64,000 nt of DNA, from positions 9,913,784-9,977,783 of the forward strand of contig OZ024808.1 of assembly GCA_964017045.1 (NCBI GenBank). The letters are read 5' to 3'. This DNA comes from Omphiscola glabra (Eukaryota; Mollusca; Gastropoda; Lymnaeidae). Position 1 is the stretch's first letter. Each line of letters begins with the position of its first letter. The notes beneath the pieces are model-generated. The model worked only from the letters and a program-made list of their open reading frames with translations, was not told the DNA's origin and did no database searches. Made by a program: the position numbers and the translations under genes. This document shows positions 13,157 through 24,041 of the stretch, one piece after another.

Positions 13157-13585
13157 TGCACCTATCGGTACCCGGGTACCAGAATTGAGAGGTTGGGATT
13201 AAAAAACAATTTAAAATATTATTGTTGGGTTTGTAAGACCAAATGAGGTATCAAATGAAAGATAATTGAATGTACTATACGTTTGTAAACTAAATTCTTC
13301 AGTTTAACTAAAATAAACTACCACAAATGACATCCGAATAGCATTAAGTCTGATGGTACCCGGGTGCGAATGGCGGCACTGCGTTTCCGAGTCCATTTTC
13401 ACTAATGCTTTCGGATGTCGTTTGTAGTAGTTTATTTTAGTTAAAATGAAGAATTAAGTTTACAAACGTATAGTCCATTCAATTATCTTCCATTTGATAC
13501 CTCATTTGGCCTTACAAACCCAACTATAATATTTTAAATCGTTTTTTTTTAAATCTCAACCTCTCAATTCTGGTATACCAATAGC
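13157..13585. mobile_element. Long palindromic element (GGTACCCGGGTACC tip), family D
   Basis: There are two arms of about 180 bp (13166-13347 and 13404-13583) that are near-perfect inverted copies, around a loop of about 56 nt. The arm begins GGTACCCGGGTACCAGAATT, then GAGAGGTTGGGATT. The loop itself holds another GGTACCCGGGT. Recently formed or selected palindrome; the superfamily is not recognised. Confidence 0.82.
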
Positions 13586-13684
13586 CACTTCGTTCCTTAA
13601 GCGGCTGTAAACTTGTCATGATCACGCGCCCACAGACGGACCAATACCAGAAAAGAATGGGATGGCTCTTTTTAAGGGCAGGGG

Positions 13685-13870
13685 CAGTGGCGTAGCGAGC
13701 TTAACTCGCTCCCGGGGCACAATACCTTTTTAGCGCCCCCCATACCTTTTTAGTGCCCCCCTTTATTCGAAAACCATACAATATATAGTAAAATATACAA
13801 TTTGGCGCCCCTTTGTGAGTAGCGCCCGGGGCATGATGCCCCCCCTTGCTCCCCCCTCACTACGCCACTG
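13685..13870 (+). mobile_element. hAT MITE family A (CAGTGGCGTAG termini), copy 1
   Basis: The element is 186 bp with inverted termini CAGTGGCGTAG and CTACGCCACTG and a perfect 8-bp duplication GGCAGGGG. The internal sequence holds repeated CTTTTTAG-CGCCCCC motifs and an AT-rich centre (ACAATATATAGTAAAATATA). Confidence 0.92.
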
Positions 13871-14711
13871 GGCAGGGGTCAGCTAGAAAGATACGACTTC
13901 GGCAGTGGGTAATACATTACAATGTGCCTTTACCGTTAAGTGTCGTTAGCGGGTAGAGATTGCCAAATGCCCCTTATACCACCACCCCCCCCCCCCTCGC
14001 GCAGAAATGTCTAAAGACAATTGACAATCAATCATTTGGTTTTGTGTCATAGGTTTCGCCTGTCCCGTCTAGTTACAAATACATAGGTTACGAAACAGAC
14101 ACAAATTTTCCTAGCGATAGTAATATTAGCCTTCCCTGAAACTAGTGGAAAATCTCTTTTATGTCACCTGACCTGGAAAATACGTTCCATAACAGCGTAC
14201 TATAAAGCTACCTGGTGGGCGTGGCCACATAGAGAGAGCGAGAGAGAGACACACAGAGAGGGAGAGGTTATCTTGAAATCGTAACAGTTTCCATTTAATT
14301 GCGCCATAGTTTTATGAACGCTTCCCCCCCCCCCCCCCCAACCCAACCGCCCTCGCCAGAAATAGTAACGGGGATATCCGTAGAGTGCTATAGCGACTGT
14401 TGCCATGACCAAGTGACGCACACATTGGTTTTTCTCTGTCAACAAGGATAAACCTTTGCCGGCCGATCGCGACGCCACCGTTGTTTACATTTGTTAAGAG
14501 TACACCTGCACGCAAATCAGAAACTGGTAGATAACAGACTACTCAGAAATACCATTCCAAATGTAAAATCAAACAGAAAGGCAATAAGCGATGGACTATT
14601 TTTAGAATTATTATGCAGGTCTAGTGGTACATAACACGAAGGAAATACAGTCGTTCATCTTCCAATTTCACCCACATATAGTGGGAATGTACTGATATTT
14701 TTTTCTTTTGT

Positions 14712-15156
14712 GTTAAAATAGAGAGAAAAGAGAAAGAGAGAGAGAGATAAAGAAAGAAAGTGGGAGAGAGAGAGAGAGAGAAGAGAGAGATAAAGAAAGA
14801 AAGTGGGAGAGAGAGAGAGAGAAGAGAGAGTTAGAGAGAAAATTTAGAGAGATAGAGAGAGATAGAGAGAGAAAACGAGAGAGAGAGAAAACGAGAGAGA
14901 GAGAAAGAAAGAAAGAGGGAGAGATAGAGATATAGAGAAAAGAGAGAGAGAAAAGAGAGAGAAGAGAGAGAGAGAAAAGAGAGAGAGAGAGGAAGAAAAA
15001 TGAGAGAGAGGGAGAGCGAGAAAAAGAGAGAAAGGGAGAGAAAGAGAGAGAGAAAGAGAGAGAGAAAGAGGGATAGAGAGGGATAGAGAGAGACAATATA
15101 GAGAGATAGAAAGAGATAGAGAGAGAGAAAAAGAGAGAGTGAGAGAGAGAGAGAGG
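14712..15156. repeat. GA-rich simple repeat (~445 bp)
   Basis: Almost pure purine GAGA/GAAA on the plus strand. Such polypurine tracts can form triplex DNA. The Ser/Leu-rich frame on the other strand is not a gene. Confidence 0.95.
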
Positions 15157-15352
15157 TCTAACAAATATATATTGCTGTTTGTCTATCACATGTATAGAGT
15201 GGGTGCGTTGCCAGGTTACACTATGATCAATGTTTAACGGTTAAAGTATCATCGAATTACCTGTTCAGTCCTTTAAGCCCAAGGAGCGAAAGGGGCCCAA
15301 GCCCAGTAGAACTACATTCACTATCTGTGGACAATGAAAGCCCAAAGGAGCG

Positions 15353-15883
15353 TGTAGAATCGTTGGCATTAGGTGGCTACTACCCTGTAGAATCCTTGGC
15401 ATTAGGTGGCTACTACCCTGTAGAATCCTTGGCATTAGGTGGCCACTACCCTGTAGAATCTTTGGCATTAGGTAGCTACTACCCTGTAGAATCCTTGGCA
15501 TTAGGTGGCTACTACCCTGTAGAATCCTTGGCATTAGGTGGCTACTACCCTGTAGAATCCTTGGCATTAGGTGGCTACTACCCTGTAGAATCTTTGGCAT
15601 TAGGTGGCTACTACCCTGTAGAATCCTTGGCATTAGGTGGCTACTACCCTGTAGAATCCTTGGCATTAGGTGGCCACTACACTGTAGAATCTTTGGCATT
15701 AGGTGGCCACTACCCTGTAGAATCCTTGGCATTAGGTGGCCACTACCCTGTAAAATCCTTGGCATTAGGTGGCCACTACCCTGTAGAATCTTTGGCATTA
15801 GGTGGCCACTACCCTGTAGAATCCTTGGCATTAGGTGGCCACTACCCTGTAGAATCCTTGGCATTAGGTGGCCACTACCCTGT
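15353..15883. repeat. 33-bp minisatellite (GTAGAATCCTTGGCATTAGG core)
   Basis: About 16 highly conserved copies. GGCTACTAC units dominate the left part and GGCCACTAC units the right part. The array is open in a plus frame (VESLALGGYYP repeats) and a minus frame (LQGSGHLMPRI repeats) because 33 is a multiple of 3. Confidence 0.95.
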
Positions 15884-16242
15884 ACCCACCACATGTCACA
15901 TATCCGTCATCGGCCACATAGCAATCATGGTACCAGCCCTGTTCCTACCTTTATTTCAACTGCAGATATGACCACAGCAGCCTAAGACTACCACATATCC
16001 GGAAGACACCATGCCTGCCCCTTGTCTGCCCACAAAGGATAACGGGGTTATGTTCCCCGGGTGGCGCCGTGGGGTTGGGGGCAGCGCCTCTTTGGTCAGT
16101 GGCGTTGGATTTACCAAACGAAACCGTGTCTTTTGTGCTAGAAATCCCGATGGTCGGCATAATATCAAATCATTGAGACTAAAACAAAATATTTTAGAGT
16201 TTTATTTAAAATAGACTAATGCTAAACTGTACTTAAAAATCG

Positions 16243-16510
16243 TATCCGGAAATTGGATTGAAAGAAAATTCGTCGACGGAAAATTGATCGACGGAAATTT
16301 GGTCGAATCTTTTTTTTTTTGTTTATAAATTAAAATTTTGCGTCAAATTTCTTTTTGAACGCATTATTTTGTTTTACTATATAGTATAGTGCGTTCAAAA
16401 TGAAATTTGACGAAAATTTTAATTTATTAACTAAAAAAAAAGATTCGACCAAATTTCCGTCGATCAATTTTCCGTCGGCGAAATTTCTTTCGATCAAATT
16501 TCCGGTAACC
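16243..16510. mobile_element. Palindromic foldback MITE family C, copy 1
   Basis: The element is 268 bp and almost entirely self-complementary. The left arm, TATCCGGAAATT with GTCGACGGAAAATTGATCGA, is mirrored by the right arm ending AATTTCCGGTAACC. The core reads TTTTTGAACGCATTATTTTG and its complement. The arms contain short internal repeats of GACGGAAATTTGGTCGA type. The superfamily is not recognised. Confidence 0.8.
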
Positions 16511-16632
16511 CTTATAAATAGATGCATGACAATGGGTGCATGTCAAGTTTATTTGATTAAACTGTTGCTTCACATGCGTCCTAATTTCTGCTCACCAAAA
16601 AATTCTGAATGATGCTCGTTTTGTTGTTTTAG

Positions 16633-17485
16633 TGCAGGCCTGTATTATTCCAACCGTCACACAGGCCTGCATTATTCCAACCGTCACACAGGCCTGTATT
16701 ATTCCAACCGTCACATAGGCCTGTATTATTCCAACCGTCACATAGGTCTATATTATTCCAACCGTCAGATAGGCCTGTATTTTTCCAACCGTCACACAGG
16801 CCTGTATTGTTCCAACTGTAACATAGGTCTATATTATTTCAACTGTCACATTAGCCTGTATTTTTCCAACTGTCACATTGGCCTGTATTATTCCAACTGT
16901 CACATAGGCCTTTATTATTCCAATTGTCACATAAGCCTATATTATTCCAACCGTCAGATAGGCCTGTATTTTTCCAACCGTCACATAGGCCTGTATTGTT
17001 CCAACTGTCACATAGGTCTATATTATTTCAACTGTCACATTAGCCTGTATTTTTCCAACTGTCATATCGGCCTATATTATTCCAAACTGTCATATCGGCC
17101 TATATTATTCCAAACCGTCACATAGGCCTGTATTATTCCAACTTTCACATAGGTCTATATTATTCCAACTGTCACATAGGCCTATATTATTCCAACTGTC
17201 ACATTAGCCTGTATTATTCCAACTGTCACATTAGCATGTACTATTCCAACTGTCACATAAGCCTATATTATTCCAAACTGTCTTATCGGTCTATATTATT
17301 CCAAACTGTCACATCGTCCTGTATTGTTCCAACCGTCACATAGGCCTGTATTGTTCCAACTGTCACATAGGCCTTTATTATTCCAACTGTCACATAGGCT
17401 TATATTATTCCAACTGTCACATAGGCTTAAATTATTCCAACTGTCACATTAGTCTGTATTATTCCAACTGTCACAAAGGCCAGCA
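16633..17485. repeat. 27-bp minisatellite (AGGCCTGTATTATTCCAAC core)
   Basis: About 31 moderately diverged copies. The array starts about 120 bp after the foldback element at 16243. Confidence 0.94.
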
Positions 17486-17544
17486 TTGAGCTTGTTATTT
17501 TAAGCCATCCCACGTCATCAAAATTTAAAAAATCTTTTAAATTC

Positions 17545-17672
17545 CGTCTGTTGACGATGATGTCCTAGTTGACGATGATGTCCTAGCTGACGGCTTGTTG
17601 GTTATTGATGATGTCCTAGCTGACGGATTGTTGATTGTTGATGATGTCCTAGCTGACGGATTGTTGATTTGT
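17545..17672. repeat. ~34-bp repeat (GATGATGTCCTAGCTGACGG core)
   Basis: Four imperfect copies, of which the first is shorter. Confidence 0.85.
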
Positions 17673-17797
17673 ATGATCTAATTTGTTCCTTATTTTCCAC
17701 CTAATATTTCAAATTGACTTGATCACAATAAAAGACTAAATGCACGGTACAGAATTGAGATAATTAGACTTCCAATATCTCATAATAATGACTAGTA

Positions 17798-17812
17798 AGT
17801 GTCAGTTACTAA
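17798..17812. repeat. Left target-site duplication of the LINE (15 bp)
   Basis: AGTGTCAGTTACTAA is identical to 21901-21915. Confidence 0.93.
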
Positions 17813-20800
17813 CTAACACACATATTCTGGTGAGGGCCTGAGATTACTCTCTTAAGGCCCCGGCTAGTAAATTGGCAATCAACTCCATCTGCTGAGCTGT
17901 GCCATACAACATTTTCCTCACATAGGGTTCCCCCTCCGCCCTGGCCTCCCCCGGAAGCTCCAGTGAGGGACATTCGGTCAACAGATGCGCCAGCGTTTCC
18001 GGGACCAGGTTGCAATGCCGGCAGGTGGGATCCCGATTGTTGTCTAGACGCCAGAAATACGTGCCTATGGGGCAATGCTCGGTGCGCATTTGCGTCACTA
18101 AACTCTGCTGCTTTCGGCCTAACCCCCACCATGGGTCTTGTTTGCTAGGAGTTTGCATGTTGGAATAGACGCCTCTTGCGGTCGTATTGTCCGCCCACTG
18201 CCTGTACCACTTTTTCCTAAAATGGTCCGCCAGCCAGTTCTTTATTCCCAATCCAGTCATTGGTGTTTCTGGCTGAGGCTGGGTGGCCCCGGTCTTCGCA
18301 AGAGTGTCCGCTTTCTCGTTGCCACTGATGTTGACGTGGCCAGGGATCCATTGCACTGTCACCGTGCCTCCTAGTTCGCCGAGTTTGCATACGTCATCTA
18401 AGATGACGTCAACCATGTGAGTGCTACCCTGTCTCTTTCCCAAGACCTCGAGAGCAGATCTTGAGTCCGAGAACACGATCACGTCGAGCCCCGCAAGCTC
18501 GTTCTCTCTCAGTGTGTGATACACACTCTCCAGTGCCCTGTGTATAGCCTCAAGCTCCGCATCAAAGTTTGATGCTGTAGTCCCACAGGGTCCGGAGAGT
18601 TCTTGACTTTCTGGCCCCCCCGCTGGGTATAGTATGAGCGCACCATACCCAGCAGTGCTTTCTCTCAGATTGGCCGATCCGTCTGTGAACACTTTTACAG
18701 GTACTTCGGAGTACAAATCCATGGTCTCAAGGGCGGCCGCTCTCTGAACATGCTCAGGGCTCCTTTTTGTCACTGCCGTGTCGGTCAAGGCCAAGTGTAT
18801 GGAAGGACGTGAGGGTTCCGCGTACGGCGGATTAACTGGGATTCGGGTCAGTCTTTCTCTATTCTGGGGCAGATCGACGGTCCTCTCAAGCTCCACGACC
18901 TGGTGCATGAATGAGGATCTTTTTAGTCTTCTGCCCGCAACCCAGTTATTCTGCATTTGATACGACGGTTCTCTTTCTGTCAGCCGTCGGTACCTCTCTA
19001 CGGTACTTAAAATAGCCTTCTCCCTCCTAATTTCTAGCGGTTCCACATTGGCCAAGACTTCTACAGCAGCTGTGGGTGTGGTCCTGAATGCACCACAGAT
19101 GAATCTCAGAGCCTGATTCTGGATTCGACCCAACTTCTCCAATGCAGTTTTGCTTGCAAAGGATTGGACCGGCATGCTGTAATCCATTACCGACCTTACA
19201 CTGCTTAGGAGTAGTGCTCTAAGCGTACTTGCGCCCGCGCCCCAACTTGTGCAAGCTAACTTTTTCACCAGATTGAGCTTGGCGGTCGCCTGGGAGCAGA
19301 GGTCTTGTACAAAATTATGCATTTGCACCTTTTGATCCAATTTGACTCCCAGGTAAACCGGTTGCTTGTCCCATTTGAGCGCTACATCCCCCACCTTCAG
19401 CTCAATCTCCTGTTTGAGAATGGTTCGCCCATTGGTAAATAGCGAATAGACCGTCTTCTCGGTGTTGATTTCCAGATGCCACCGCTGCATGAACCTGTTG
19501 ATAGACGAAAGGTCTTGCTGTAATAGCGTTTGCAGGCGGTGGACATCTTTACCGGTGCTCCAGATAACCAAATCATCAACATACATCGCGGCATTGGTTA
19601 CCAAATTTTGTGGCAAGTCATTAATGTATGCCAGGAAAAGTGTGCAACTGAGGGCTGACCCTTGTGGGAACCCCTCCTCAAGGGTTCTTTTCCTGGAGGT
19701 TTCACTGCCGAATTTCGTGCTTATTGTCCGGTTTGTGAGAAAACCGGCAATCCACCTGTACATATTGGCAGTTACTCCCATCTTTTGCAATTTCAATAAT
19801 AGACCGGACCTCCAGACTCGGTCATATGCTTGCCGGAGGTCGAAAAATACAGCCACTGTATGTGATTTTTTCTGGAGCCCATCTGTTATGGACTGGAGAA
19901 GACGGAGCACTTGGTCTACAGGCTGCATTCCCTTGCGGAAGCCCGCCTGTATTGGACTCAGGCTGTCGGTACTCTCCAGGTACCAGTACAGCCTTTGATT
20001 AACCATTCTCTCGGCTACCTTCCCTAGACACGATGTTAGGGAGATCGGACGATAGCCGTTAGGGTGATTGAGGTTTTTCCCTTCTTTGGGAATAGGGACG
20101 ATGGTAGCGCTAAGCCAAGCTCTGGGTAGGATTCCAGTTACCCATGATCTGTTTATGATTGACAATAGCTTTGTCTTCGCTATCGGGCCAAGGTTTTTTA
20201 TCATTTCATTACAGATCTTATCCGGACCTGGTGCCTTGGCGGCGTCGCACTTGTCAATGGCGGTTTGCAACTCAACCATAGTGTAAGGGGCTGTGAATAT
20301 CTCGTCATGCGGTCCCCACCGTTGGGCCTCTTCTCCATGTTTCCGAAGACGGTTAAGGTTCCGGCTCTCTCTGGTCTCTTTCTGCTTCCTGTTAATCCTT
20401 GCAAAATGCTTGTTCAAAGCCTCGGCACTCTTGGCATCTGTGGTAGCCGTGCCAGTAGTCGTTTGCAGAGGACGCAGGTTACGTACCTTTCCCATGCAGG
20501 ATAGAGAGTCCATCAATCGCCAGACCTTTTTTCCGTCTTTCAGGTCGAGTTTTCCACATGTACCAACCCATTTTTCTTTCTTTGCCCTGTCAACCTCCTT
20601 ACGGACCTCGGCTGTCAGTTTGTTGTAAGCTGCACGAGCAGCAGCCGTCTTTAACTTTCCAGCTTTGGCCCGTGCTTTCTTTCGTTCACGAACCATTTCA
20701 GCCAACCTCTTATTCCAAAAGGGGCGGAACTTGCGGGTCCCGTTTGTTCTAGGGACTGTTTTTCTTGCCACTGCGAGTATTGCACTCACAAAGCTGCTGT

Positions 20801-21900
20801 ATGCAGCGTCGGCGCTTTCAGAGGCATCGGGAGTCCCAGCTGACTCCGCGATCGTGCTTTCTGTTCTTTCTCGGAACAGGGTCCATTTGGCTTTGCCAAA
20901 CAGCCAGTGCCTCCTAGCAAACCTTGGCTTTGTCAGCACAAGATCTAAAATAATGAGGGTCGGTCGATGGTCACTGCCAACCTCATCTAATACTTCCCAC
21001 TGTATCTTCGCCTCGAGCTTGGCAGAGACCAGTGTTATGTCGGGCCGTGACATGGCACTGTTGCCTGTGTGGAGCAGTGTAGGAACACTGTCACTGTTTT
21101 GCAATCTGATGAGGTTGGTCGTGAGCTCGACCTCCTCTAAATATCGCCCTGAGGCGTTAGTGTCGGGATAGCCCATATCCCCCATATGGGCATTGAAATC
21201 CCCAGCTATAATTCTATTCTGGAAGTGAGTAATGCCTTGTAGTGGAAGGCATAAAGTGTTTCTAGGAGTATTATAAATATTACTAATGGTAAAGAACTTA
21301 CCTCCTAAACCTACTCTCAGGGTCAGGGTATCAGTGCCACCAACGTTTCTGCTCTCTACCAGCTCCGCTGTGAGGGGGTTTCGCACAAGTGTTACCAGCC
21401 CTCGGCAATTTGCGCAATTGCAGCGGTATACTGAAAAGCCCGTAATGTGCAATGGGTGCTTTTTCAGTAAGGTTTCCTGTAATAGAGCTACGTCCACTTC
21501 CCGGGTGTGGAGTAGGTTGGTGATTTCTGGGATTTTCCCCCTGACCCCGTTGCAGTTAAGCTGCATAACTACTAAGGTAGTGGGGAGGTGACCAGCGGCA
21601 CCTTGCCTAGTGCCCCCAGTAGCACTAGCGCCTGCAGTCGGCCTGAGCCCCGTCACCGACCTGCAGGGGAGGGAGGGATTCGAGGTCCCCCCAGTGTTGT
21701 CAATGTTGTTCGTACTAGCCATATAAAATGAATAAAGGCTGGACTTTCTTTTCTTACGTTTCCCCGGTGAAGGACTACCGTGGTAATCTCTCACCTTCGC
21801 CCTGGGGAACAGACGTAACGACGTGAGTTTTTTAGCTTCGGGTAGTCTGCTCTACCGTACTAGTCTGTCCGCCACGTAGAGGCAAAACTCTTGGAAGCAG
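17813..21900 (-). mobile_element. Complete single-ORF non-LTR retrotransposon (I superfamily, Ingi/Nimb-like)
   Basis: The element is 4088 bp and is flanked by a perfect 15-bp direct repeat AGTGTCAGTTACTAA (17798-17812 and 21901-21915), the target-site duplication. On the minus strand it has a 5' UTR of about 106 nt, one 1316-codon ORF and a 3' UTR of only about 31 nt, with no poly(A). The 3' end instead reads GTGTTAG followed by the duplication. The domain set (APE endonuclease, reverse transcriptase, RNase H, terminal CCHC) places it in the I superfamily. The absence of a separate gag-like ORF1 favours Ingi over I or Nimb, although snail Nimbus-type elements are close candidates. A perfect duplication and an intact ORF mean a recent insertion. 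Confidence 0.92.
17844..21794 (-). CDS. LINE polyprotein: APE endonuclease, reverse transcriptase, RNase H, zinc knuckle
   Basis: The ORF is 1316 aa without stop or frameshift. The N-terminus is basic (KRKKRKSS, residues 12-19). The APE-type endonuclease spans about residues 73-285, with QLNCN (78-82), LQET (E107), GDFNAH (D199, N201) and SDHRP (D275, H276). The reverse transcriptase spans about 510-800, with NGYRPISL, FFDLRQAYD (D652), GFPQGS and YVDD (738-741). The RNase H spans about 1030-1170 with the full DEDD set: D1038 (FTDGS), E1080 (DAELEA), D1110 (FSDSRS) and D1163 (EKADTLA), plus H1153. A C-terminal knuckle has C1258, C1261, H1270 and C1275. The product would nick target DNA, copy its own RNA and remove the template. 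All visible catalytic residues are present, so the enzyme looks functional. Met25 (MASTNN) is an alternative start. Confidence 0.95.
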   Translation of the reverse strand: MRDYHGSPSPGKRKKRKSSLYSFYMASTNNIDNTGGTSNPSLPCRSVTGLRPTAGASATGGTRQGAAGHLPTTLVVMQLNCNGVRGKIPEITNLLHTREVDVALLQETLLKKHPLHITGFSVYRCNCANCRGLVTLVRNPLTAELVESRNVGGTDTLTLRVGLGGKFFTISNIYNTPRNTLCLPLQGITHFQNRIIAGDFNAHMGDMGYPDTNASGRYLEEVELTTNLIRLQNSDSVPTLLHTGNSAMSRPDITLVSAKLEAKIQWEVLDEVGSDHRPTLIILDLVLTKPRFARRHWLFGKAKWTLFRERTESTIAESAGTPDASESADAAYSSFVSAILAVARKTVPRTNGTRKFRPFWNKRLAEMVRERKKARAKAGKLKTAAARAAYNKLTAEVRKEVDRAKKEKWVGTCGKLDLKDGKKVWRLMDSLSCMGKVRNLRPLQTTTGTATTDAKSAEALNKHFARINRKQKETRESRNLNRLRKHGEEAQRWGPHDEIFTAPYTMVELQTAIDKCDAAKAPGPDKICNEMIKNLGPIAKTKLLSIINRSWVTGILPRAWLSATIVPIPKEGKNLNHPNGYRPISLTSCLGKVAERMVNQRLYWYLESTDSLSPIQAGFRKGMQPVDQVLRLLQSITDGLQKKSHTVAVFFDLRQAYDRVWRSGLLLKLQKMGVTANMYRWIAGFLTNRTISTKFGSETSRKRTLEEGFPQGSALSCTLFLAYINDLPQNLVTNAAMYVDDLVIWSTGKDVHRLQTLLQQDLSSINRFMQRWHLEINTEKTVYSLFTNGRTILKQEIELKVGDVALKWDKQPVYLGVKLDQKVQMHNFVQDLCSQATAKLNLVKKLACTSWGAGASTLRALLLSSVRSVMDYSMPVQSFASKTALEKLGRIQNQALRFICGAFRTTPTAAVEVLANVEPLEIRREKAILSTVERYRRLTEREPSYQMQNNWVAGRRLKRSSFMHQVVELERTVDLPQNRERLTRIPVNPPYAEPSRPSIHLALTDTAVTKRSPEHVQRAAALETMDLYSEVPVKVFTDGSANLRESTAGYGALILYPAGGPESQELSGPCGTTASNFDAELEAIHRALESVYHTLRENELAGLDVIVFSDSRSALEVLGKRQGSTHMVDVILDDVCKLGELGGTVTVQWIPGHVNISGNEKADTLAKTGATQPQPETPMTGLGIKNWLADHFRKKWYRQWADNTTARGVYSNMQTPSKQDPWWGLGRKQQSLVTQMRTEHCPIGTYFWRLDNNRDPTCRHCNLVPETLAHLLTECPSLELPGEARAEGEPYVRKMLYGTAQQMELIANLLAGALRE

Positions 21901-21915
21901 AGTGTCAGTTACTAA
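21901..21915. repeat. Right target-site duplication of the LINE (15 bp)
   Basis: AGTGTCAGTTACTAA is identical to 17798-17812. The 29-bp minisatellite begins directly after it. Confidence 0.93.
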
Positions 21916-22697
21916 ATGATGTGAAAAGGAGATTGCGCCTTGCCAAGATATGAAAAGAAGATTGCGCCTTGCCAGGATATGAAAAGAAGATTGCGCCTTG
22001 CCAAGATATGAAAAGAAGATTGCGTCTTGCCAAGATATGAAAAGAAGATTGCGCCTTGCCATGATATGAAAAGAAGATTGTGCCTTGCCATGATATGAAA
22101 AGAAGATTGCGCCTTGCCAAGATATGAAAAGAAGATTGCGCCTTGTTATGATATGAAAAGAAGATTGCGCCTTGCCAAGATATGAAAAAAAGATTGCGCC
22201 TTGCCAAGATATGAAAAAAAGATTGCGCCTTGCCAAGATATGAAAAGAAGATTGCGCCTTGCCATGATATGAAAAGAAGATTGTGCCTTGCCATGATATG
22301 AAAAGAAGATTGCGCCTTGCCAAGATATGAAAAGATGATTGCGCCTTGTTATGATATGAAAAGAAGATTACGCCTTGCCAAGATATGAAAAGAAGATTGC
22401 GCCTTGCCATGATATGAAAAGAAGATTGTGCCTTGCCATGATATGAAAAGAAGATTGCGCCTTGCCAAGATATGAAAAGAAGATTGCGCCTTGTTATGAT
22501 ATGAAAAGAAGATTACGCCTTGCCATGATATGAAAAGAAGATTGCGCCTTGCCATGATATGAAAAGAAGATTGTGCCTTGCCATGATATGAAAAGAAGAT
22601 TGCGCCTTGCCAAGATATAAAAAGAAGATTGCGCCTTGTTATGATATGAAAAGAAGATTACGCCTTGCCATGATATGAAAAGAAGATTGCGCCTTGC
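21916..22697. repeat. 29-bp minisatellite with 145-bp higher-order period
   Basis: About 27 copies of a 29-bp unit (GATATGAAAAGAAGATTGCG + CCTTGCCAA). A diagnostic CCTTGTTATG variant occurs at 22141, 22344, 22489 and 22634. Spacings are 203, 145 and 145 bp, that is 7, 5 and 5 units. Confidence 0.95.
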
Positions 22698-22861
22698 GTC
22701 TTTTGCGCTGAAAAAGCCACCCACCCTTAAATAAACCAAAAAAGGCCGCCAGGGGATGACCGCCCCCAACCCTGCCCTCGTCCTACGCCCCTGAATATAT
22801 GAGTATGATTTACGTTTTCTATGACGCAATATTTTAAGTTTCTTTCATTTGAGTTACATTA

Positions 22862-23212
22862 TGACAATATGTGATGTCATGTCATTTGAAAGTATGTGAT
22901 GTCATGTCATTTGAAAGTATGTGCTGTCGTGTCATTTGAAAGTATGTGATGTCATGTCATTTGAAAGTATGTGATGTTATGTCATTTGAAAGTATGTGAT
23001 GTCATGTCATTTGAACGTATGTGATGTCATGTCATTTGAAAGTGTGTGATGTTATGTCATTTGAAAGTATGTGATGTTATGTCATTTGAAAGTATGTGAT
23101 GTTATGTCATTTGAAAGTATGTGATGTTATGTCATTTGAAAGTATGTGATGTTATGTCATTTGAAAGTATGTGATATTATGTCATTTGAAAGTATGTGAT
23201 GTTATATCATAT
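22862..23212. repeat. 25-bp minisatellite (GTCATTTGAAAGTATGTGAT core)
   Basis: About 14 copies with GTCATG units to the left and GTTATG units to the right. Confidence 0.94.
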
Positions 23213-23289
23213 GCCAATGATTGATGTCAACTCCAATTCTCCAAACACTGCTATAATATAATGCCTCGTGTCCGCGTGTCATCATTAGA

Positions 23290-23466
23290 TATTGAAAGGT
23301 GTGCACGCCCGCCAACCCAAGTGTTGTATCCATCATGCCATCATCAGATATTGAATTGTGTGCACGCCCGCCAACCAGTGTGTTGTGTCCAGCATGTCAT
23401 CGTCAAGTATTGAATTGTGTGCACGCACGACAACCCAAGTGTTGTGTCCATCATGCCATCAGATAC
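23290..23466. repeat. 59-bp tandem repeat, 3 copies
   Basis: Units start at 23290, 23349 and 23408 and contain GTGTGCACGC and CCAAGTGTTGTGTCCA. Confidence 0.9.
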
Positions 23467-23877
23467 TTGATATTGTGTACGGACAGGCAGTCTATCAGAT
23501 ACTTGGTATCGTGTATGGACAGGCCTTCAGAACCAATAGTGACTACAGCTCCGTTCATGTGAGTCACGCAGGTCACCATGACTCACTACCACCGTCCGGT
23601 CCATGCCTGCATCTCAAGGACACTGGTCACTACAAACATTCACATCGTGAACGGTCAACGGAAGGTTCAGCAGCGGGTTTTTTACACAGTTGCACAGCAC
23701 AAACATAAATAATTAATTAAAATCATTTTGTTCATTTCGTTTCTTGATTATGTTGTACGGTATTAACCCACCCCCAACACCCCCACACACACATACTCAC
23801 ACATACCCCAAGGATATGCCGATGAAAGTAATGAGATATTGAGGAAAAAATGTGTGGGGGGCGGGGACAGTGGCGTA

Positions 23878-24041
23878 GCGAGCTTAACTCGCGCCCGGGG
23901 CACAATATCTTTTTAGCACCCCCCCAATACCTTTTTAGCGCCCCCCATTCGAAAACCATATAATATTATAGTAAAATATAACATTTGGCGCCCCTTTGTG
24001 AGTAGCGCCCGGGGCATGATGCCCCCCTCACTACGCCACTG
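23878..24041 (+). mobile_element. hAT MITE family A, copy 2
   Basis: The element is 164 bp with the same termini and body as the 13685 copy. The flanks GGCGGGGA and GGCGGGGG match at 7 of 8 positions. Confidence 0.9.

Noticed and set aside
14713..15189. Ser/Leu-rich membrane-like frame
   Set aside because: It is a translation of GA-rich simple sequence on the opposite strand.
15265..15971. Overlapping 209- and 214-codon frames on opposite strands
   Set aside because: Both are products of the 33-bp minisatellite.
19462..21591. Several plus-strand frames of 60-180 codons
   Set aside because: They are antisense shadows of the intact LINE ORF on the minus strand.
22700..22797. Possible hAT end (CCTACGCCCCTG at 22783-22794)
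   Set aside because: Only one terminus is visible; the other seems lost in the 29-bp array, so boundaries cannot be given.
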